64,000 nucleotides of DNA from Alteribacter natronophilus (GTDB lineage: Bacteria; Bacillota; Bacilli; Bacillales; Salisediminibacteriaceae): assembly GCF_006007885.1 (NCBI RefSeq), contig NZ_VCRO01000001.1:1240001-1304000 (forward strand), in the 5' to 3' direction. Below the pieces are notes generated by a model that made no database searches, had not been told where the DNA came from, and worked only from the letters and a program-made list of their open reading frames with translations. This document shows positions 60,793 to 64,000 of this stretch, one piece after another. The translations under genes were made by a program, and so were the position numbers. Each line of letters starts with the position of its first letter. Within the stretch, counting starts at the first letter, position 1.

Positions 60793-61785
60793 TTATTCCT
60801 CCTCTATTTGTCTAACTGTCTGTCGTTCTATAATCGCGTGCTTTGCAGTAAGGGATCCCCCACCATTTATGAGTGTTCTGAATGCCTGCTCACCCATTGC
60901 ATGGAGAGGCTGCTCGACGGTGGTCAGGGGCGGCAGTGCCATTTCCGCTGCCAGCGTATTATCATACCCCAGCACCGACAGTTCCTCAGGCACCCTGACA
61001 CCACGTTCCCTTGCTGCATGGAGCGCGCCTACTGCCATTTCATCACTTGATGCAAAAAGAGCTGTAAACGCAGCTCCCTCATCCAGAAGGCGGCCAGTCT
61101 CCCGTTTGCCCGATTCAAAGCGGAAATCCCCAAACCGGACCAGAGAGTCCTGGCGCGGAATCCCGTGGGCCTTAAGTGCGTCGAGGTAACCGTCAAACCG
61201 GGGTTTTCCTGCAACCGGATCACTGAGCCCGCCGCCAAGGAAGGCAATGCTGCGGTGACCTTTTTCTATCAGGCAGCTCGTTCCATCAAACGCTGCTGTC
61301 TGGTCATCCACCTTTACATAGGGGATTGTCTCTTCATGGCTCCGTGTAGCAACAGTGACTACCGGCAGACCAAGACCGTCAATTTTTTCACCAAGGTCTT
61401 TCGGGAAATCACCGCTTGCGTACAGGATACCTTCGACCCGCTTCTGTTTGAGAATGGTGAGATAATCATCCGTACGCTCCCCTTCCGAGCCGGTGTTGCA
61501 CACCACGATGCTGTAGCCTTCACTCTGTGCAGCAGCCTCAATTCCCTCAAGGAGCTTACCGGCAAAAAGGCTCGATACATTGGGCAGAAGAACCCCCACT
61601 GTTCTGGTGGCCTGGCCTACAAGCCCTCTTGCCAGGGCATTCGGGCTGTAACCGAGATCCTCAATCGCCATGATTACTTTCTTTCGTGTCTGCTCGGAAT
61701 ATCCGCTCTGGTTATTGACAATCCGCGACACTGTGGCAATCGACACACCGGTCTTCCTCGCCACATCCTTAATCGTGATCGACAT
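60793..61785 (-). CDS. LacI-family transcriptional regulator
   Basis: 330 residues. N-terminal LacI helix-turn-helix ITIKDVARKTGVSIATVSRI with hinge ALARGLVGQATRTVGVLLP, then a periplasmic-binding-protein-like sensor domain (YASGDFPKDLG, GYDNTLAAEMALPPLTTVEQ). First gene of the regulator-glucosidase operon; a palindromic operator lies between its promoter and start codon, so autoregulation and sugar induction are likely. Confidence 0.93.
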   Translation of the reverse strand: MSITIKDVARKTGVSIATVSRIVNNQSGYSEQTRKKVIMAIEDLGYSPNALARGLVGQATRTVGVLLPNVSSLFAGKLLEGIEAAAQSEGYSIVVCNTGSEGERTDDYLTILKQKRVEGILYASGDFPKDLGEKIDGLGLPVVTVATRSHEETIPYVKVDDQTAAFDGTSCLIEKGHRSIAFLGGGLSDPVAGKPRFDGYLDALKAHGIPRQDSLVRFGDFRFESGKRETGRLLDEGAAFTALFASSDEMAVGALHAARERGVRVPEELSVLGYDNTLAAEMALPPLTTVEQPLHAMGEQAFRTLINGGGSLTAKHAIIERQTVRQIEEE

Positions 61786-61795
61786 TGCATCACCT

Positions 61796-61816
61796 CGTTT
61801 ACGTAAACGTTTACGT
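61796..61816. promoter_or_regulatory. Overlapping palindromic LacI-type operators
   Basis: CGTTTACGTAAACG (61796-61809) and ACGTAAACGTTTACGT (61801-61816) are both perfect palindromes sharing bases. They lie immediately upstream of the regulator's GAGGTGAT ribosome site. Confidence 0.75.
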
Positions 61817-61821
61817 TCTCT

Positions 61822-61850
61822 ACAATATCACACTGTAAAAACGTTTTCAA
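61822..61850 (-). promoter_or_regulatory. Promoter of the regulator-glucosidase operon
   Basis: On the minus strand TTGAAA, 17 nt, TATTGT. The operator begins 6 nt after the -10 element, covering the start point. Confidence 0.55.
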
Positions 61851-61927
61851 AGGAGGAGAAAAGAATTGAAGATTCAGAATATCTTCTTTATACTGGATAA
61901 CAACCCCCGATAAGAAGGAGACCTGAC

Positions 61928-63919
61928 ATGACAAGACCAGTAGAAATTGAAGACCTGAAAAAAATTAATGTCCTGAATGAACCCCAGTTTTCCCCTGACG
62001 GACGGCAGTTTGCCTACATAAACCAGATCGTCAGCGAGGAAGACGAGTACGTTTCCCATTTACATCTACAGTCCATCGACAGTGAGGAGTCTGTCCAGTG
62101 GACGTTCGGGAAGGAACGGGCCAGCTATCCCCGCTTTTCCCCGGACGGCAGATGGGTGGTTTTTGTTTCAAACCGTAAAGACAAGCCGCAGCTGTTCCTC
62201 CTCTCCACATCCGGTGGCGAGGCCAGACAGCTCACTTCATTTAAAAATGGAGCCATGCAGCCTGCCTGGTCACCTGACAGCAGCCATATTCTCTTCACCA
62301 CCTCCCTTGAAGAAGGGGAGGACCTGAACGAGAACAGTGATGATGAAGATAAGAAAAAGAACGGCAGTAAAGACTCTGAACCGCTTGTAGTGACTCGTTT
62401 GAAATACAAGTCGGATGCCACAGGCTTTCTCGACGACACGTACAAACAGATCGGCCGCTATTCTCTTGAAAAGGACGAATCCGAACTTCTGACTGAAGGA
62501 CCCCATCATCATGAACCAGGCGGATGGTCCCCTGACGGAAAACAGATTGCTTTTTCAGCCAATAAAAAAGAGGAAAGCGATTATCACATTATTTCGGATG
62601 TTTTCCTGCTTGATGTGGAGTCGAAAAAGGAAACGTGCCTCACCGACGGGGAAGGCGTCTTTTCACTGCCGTCTTTCAGTCCTGACGGGAAGAAGCTCGC
62701 CTATTTCGGTCACCGGAAGGAATACTCCGGAGCTACACACAGTAAGCTCTGGGTGACGGAGCTGGATTCCGGTGACACGGAATGCGTAACAGAGGACTGG
62801 GATGTGAACCTTGGCGATTCGGCAATTGGAGATTTACGCTCCGGTCACCCGTCCCCGGGGCCTGTATGGAACGAGGAAGGAACCGCTGTTTATCTGACCG
62901 CCAGTGTGTACGGGAATACGAATTTCTACAGGGTAAACCTTGACGGCAAAGTCGATGAACTGTTCACTGGCCGCCATCATGTATATGGATACAGTGTTTC
63001 ACCCCGGCACGGTAAAGCGCTCCTTGCTGTAAGCACGCCGGTAAATCCTGGAGATGTGGTGCTTCTCGATCTTGAATCAAACGAGCATCGCACGCTCACA
63101 GATGTTAACAGAAATTACCTGAATGAAGTCACTCTTTCCGAACCGGAGGAAGTGACATTCAAGGCCGATGACGGCTGGGATATTCACGGCTGGATTATGA
63201 AACCCCACGGATTTGAGGAAGGAAAGAAATATCCGACGATCCTTGAGATTCATGGCGGGCCCCATGCGATGTATGCGAACAGCTTTTTCCATGAGATGCA
63301 GTTTCTCGCTGCCTCCGGGTATGCTGTGCTCTACACAAACCCACGGGGTGGACACGGATACGGCCAGGAATTTGTAGACGCCTGCCGTGGTGATTACGGA
63401 GGCAGTGATTACACCGATCTTATGAGTGCCACAGACCAGGCGCTGGAAAAGTTCGATTTCATTGATAAAGACCGGCTCGGAGTTACGGGTGGAAGTTACG
63501 GCGGTTTCATGACGAACTGGATTGTCGCCCATACCGACCGTTTCAAGGCAGCCGCCACCCTCCGCTCCATTTCAAACTGGATTAGCTTTTACGGCGTAAG
63601 TGACATCGGATACTTCTTTACTGACTGGGAAATCGGGGCCGATCTCATGAGCGACCCGGATAAGATGTGGGAGCACTCTCCCTTGAAATACGTAAAAAAT
63701 ATCAATACGCCCCTCCTCATTCTTCATGGGGAACGGGACTTCCGCTGTCCGGTTGAACAGGCAGAGCAGCTGTTCGTGGCCCTTAAACACCAGAAGAAGG
63801 AGACGCGGTTTGTACGTTTCCCGGGTGCCAACCACGAGCTGTCAAGGAGCGGTCTGCCAAAACTCCGCTACGCACGCCTGAAGGAACTGGAGAACTGGTT
63901 TGAACAGTATCTGAAGTAA
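61928..63919 (+). CDS. S9-family peptidase (prolyl oligopeptidase / acylaminoacyl peptidase type)
   Basis: 663 residues, cytoplasmic (no signal peptide). N-terminal beta-propeller with repeated FSPDGR motifs (about residues 20-400) and C-terminal alpha/beta hydrolase with nucleophile Ser in TGGSYGGFMTNW (near 525), Asp in HGERDFRCP (near 607) and His in GANHELSRSG (near 640). Oxyanion motif HGGPHAMY. Like B. subtilis YuxL. Ribosome site AAGGAG. An acidic insertion of Glu/Asp/Lys lies near residue 135. Confidence 0.94.
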   Translation: MTRPVEIEDLKKINVLNEPQFSPDGRQFAYINQIVSEEDEYVSHLHLQSIDSEESVQWTFGKERASYPRFSPDGRWVVFVSNRKDKPQLFLLSTSGGEARQLTSFKNGAMQPAWSPDSSHILFTTSLEEGEDLNENSDDEDKKKNGSKDSEPLVVTRLKYKSDATGFLDDTYKQIGRYSLEKDESELLTEGPHHHEPGGWSPDGKQIAFSANKKEESDYHIISDVFLLDVESKKETCLTDGEGVFSLPSFSPDGKKLAYFGHRKEYSGATHSKLWVTELDSGDTECVTEDWDVNLGDSAIGDLRSGHPSPGPVWNEEGTAVYLTASVYGNTNFYRVNLDGKVDELFTGRHHVYGYSVSPRHGKALLAVSTPVNPGDVVLLDLESNEHRTLTDVNRNYLNEVTLSEPEEVTFKADDGWDIHGWIMKPHGFEEGKKYPTILEIHGGPHAMYANSFFHEMQFLAASGYAVLYTNPRGGHGYGQEFVDACRGDYGGSDYTDLMSATDQALEKFDFIDKDRLGVTGGSYGGFMTNWIVAHTDRFKAAATLRSISNWISFYGVSDIGYFFTDWEIGADLMSDPDKMWEHSPLKYVKNINTPLLILHGERDFRCPVEQAEQLFVALKHQKKETRFVRFPGANHELSRSGLPKLRYARLKELENWFEQYLK

Positions 63920-63929
63920 TTTTTAATTA

Positions 63930-64000
63930 GTAGAGCGGAACGTAAGGCGGCGTCTCCTGCGGGAAGAGCAGGAGCAGAAGACCCCGCAGGGACGAGCGTT
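63930..64000. repeat. GC-rich dispersed repeat (copy R5, cut by window end)
   Basis: GGCGTCTCCTGCGGGAAGAG, then AGAAGACCCCGCAGGGACGA, matches the first half of R1 in the same orientation. It lies 10 bp after the S9 peptidase gene. Its inverted partner would lie outside the window. Confidence 0.65.

Noticed and set aside
61834-61850. Possible CcpA cre site TGTAAAAACGTTTTCA
   Set aside because: The central CG is off-centre by two bases relative to the cre consensus; it more probably contains the -35 element of the regulator promoter.

Overview
This window is chromosomal DNA from a spore-forming, competence-proficient member of the Bacillaceae (Bacillota). The order spoIIP-gpr-rpsT-holA-yqzM-comEC-comEB-comEA-comER-yqeM-rsfS-yqeK-nadD-yhbY-aroE-yqeH-yqeG-sda is the Bacillus subtilis order. 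sleB, sigK and a gerA-type operon confirm sporulation. A complete seven-gene Mrp Na+/H+ antiporter and many strongly acidic exported proteins hint at a salt- or alkali-adapted lineage; that is inference from gene content. I saw no rRNA, tRNA, CRISPR array, phage or intact insertion sequence.

Layout. 0-15 kb: the conserved sporulation, replication, competence and ribosome-biogenesis block, nearly all on the minus strand, ending at sda, which has a DnaA-box cluster upstream. 15.5-21.3 kb: mrpABCDEFG. 21.7-29.7 kb: phospholipid synthesis (psd, pssA), an 860-residue DHH/CBS/tRNA nucleotidyltransferase fusion, a PerR-boxed peroxiredoxin plus YkuV-type thioredoxin-like pair, deoD and a lipoate ligase. 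29.8-39.9 kb: a germinant-receptor operon, small membrane, CBS and zinc-finger proteins, a methyltransferase, an EamA transporter, a GTPase and sleB. 40-55.3 kb: an accessory block lying between sleB and sigK. It holds a phospholipase-D protein, a dicarboxylate/amino-acid symporter, copper/thiol genes (Cys-rich copper storage protein, metal-binding CWB2 lipoprotein, CcdA-like protein, a sulfite/nitrite-reductase-like protein, and fragments of CsoR, cupredoxin and TlpA genes), an NlpC/P60 hydrolase, a two-component system and a MocR regulator divergent from an amino-acid racemase. 55-64 kb: sigK, a metal-binding lipoprotein, a PRC-barrel protein, a LacI-controlled oligo-1,6-glucosidase and an S9 peptidase.

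The most unusual signal is architectural. The junction expected between convergent sleB and sigK (sleB 3' end, shared terminator, sigK 3' end) recurs in whole or in part at about 39.85, 40.48, 42.39, 52.24 and 55.30 kb. The copies bracket successive pieces of the accessory block, as if it grew stepwise at one hotspot by duplicating the junction. Separately, five GC-rich intergenic repeats (6.35, 21.43, 28.49, 42.76 and 63.93 kb) share a core, four have inverted flanks (the fifth is cut by the window end), and two follow a terminator hairpin that shows compensatory base changes.
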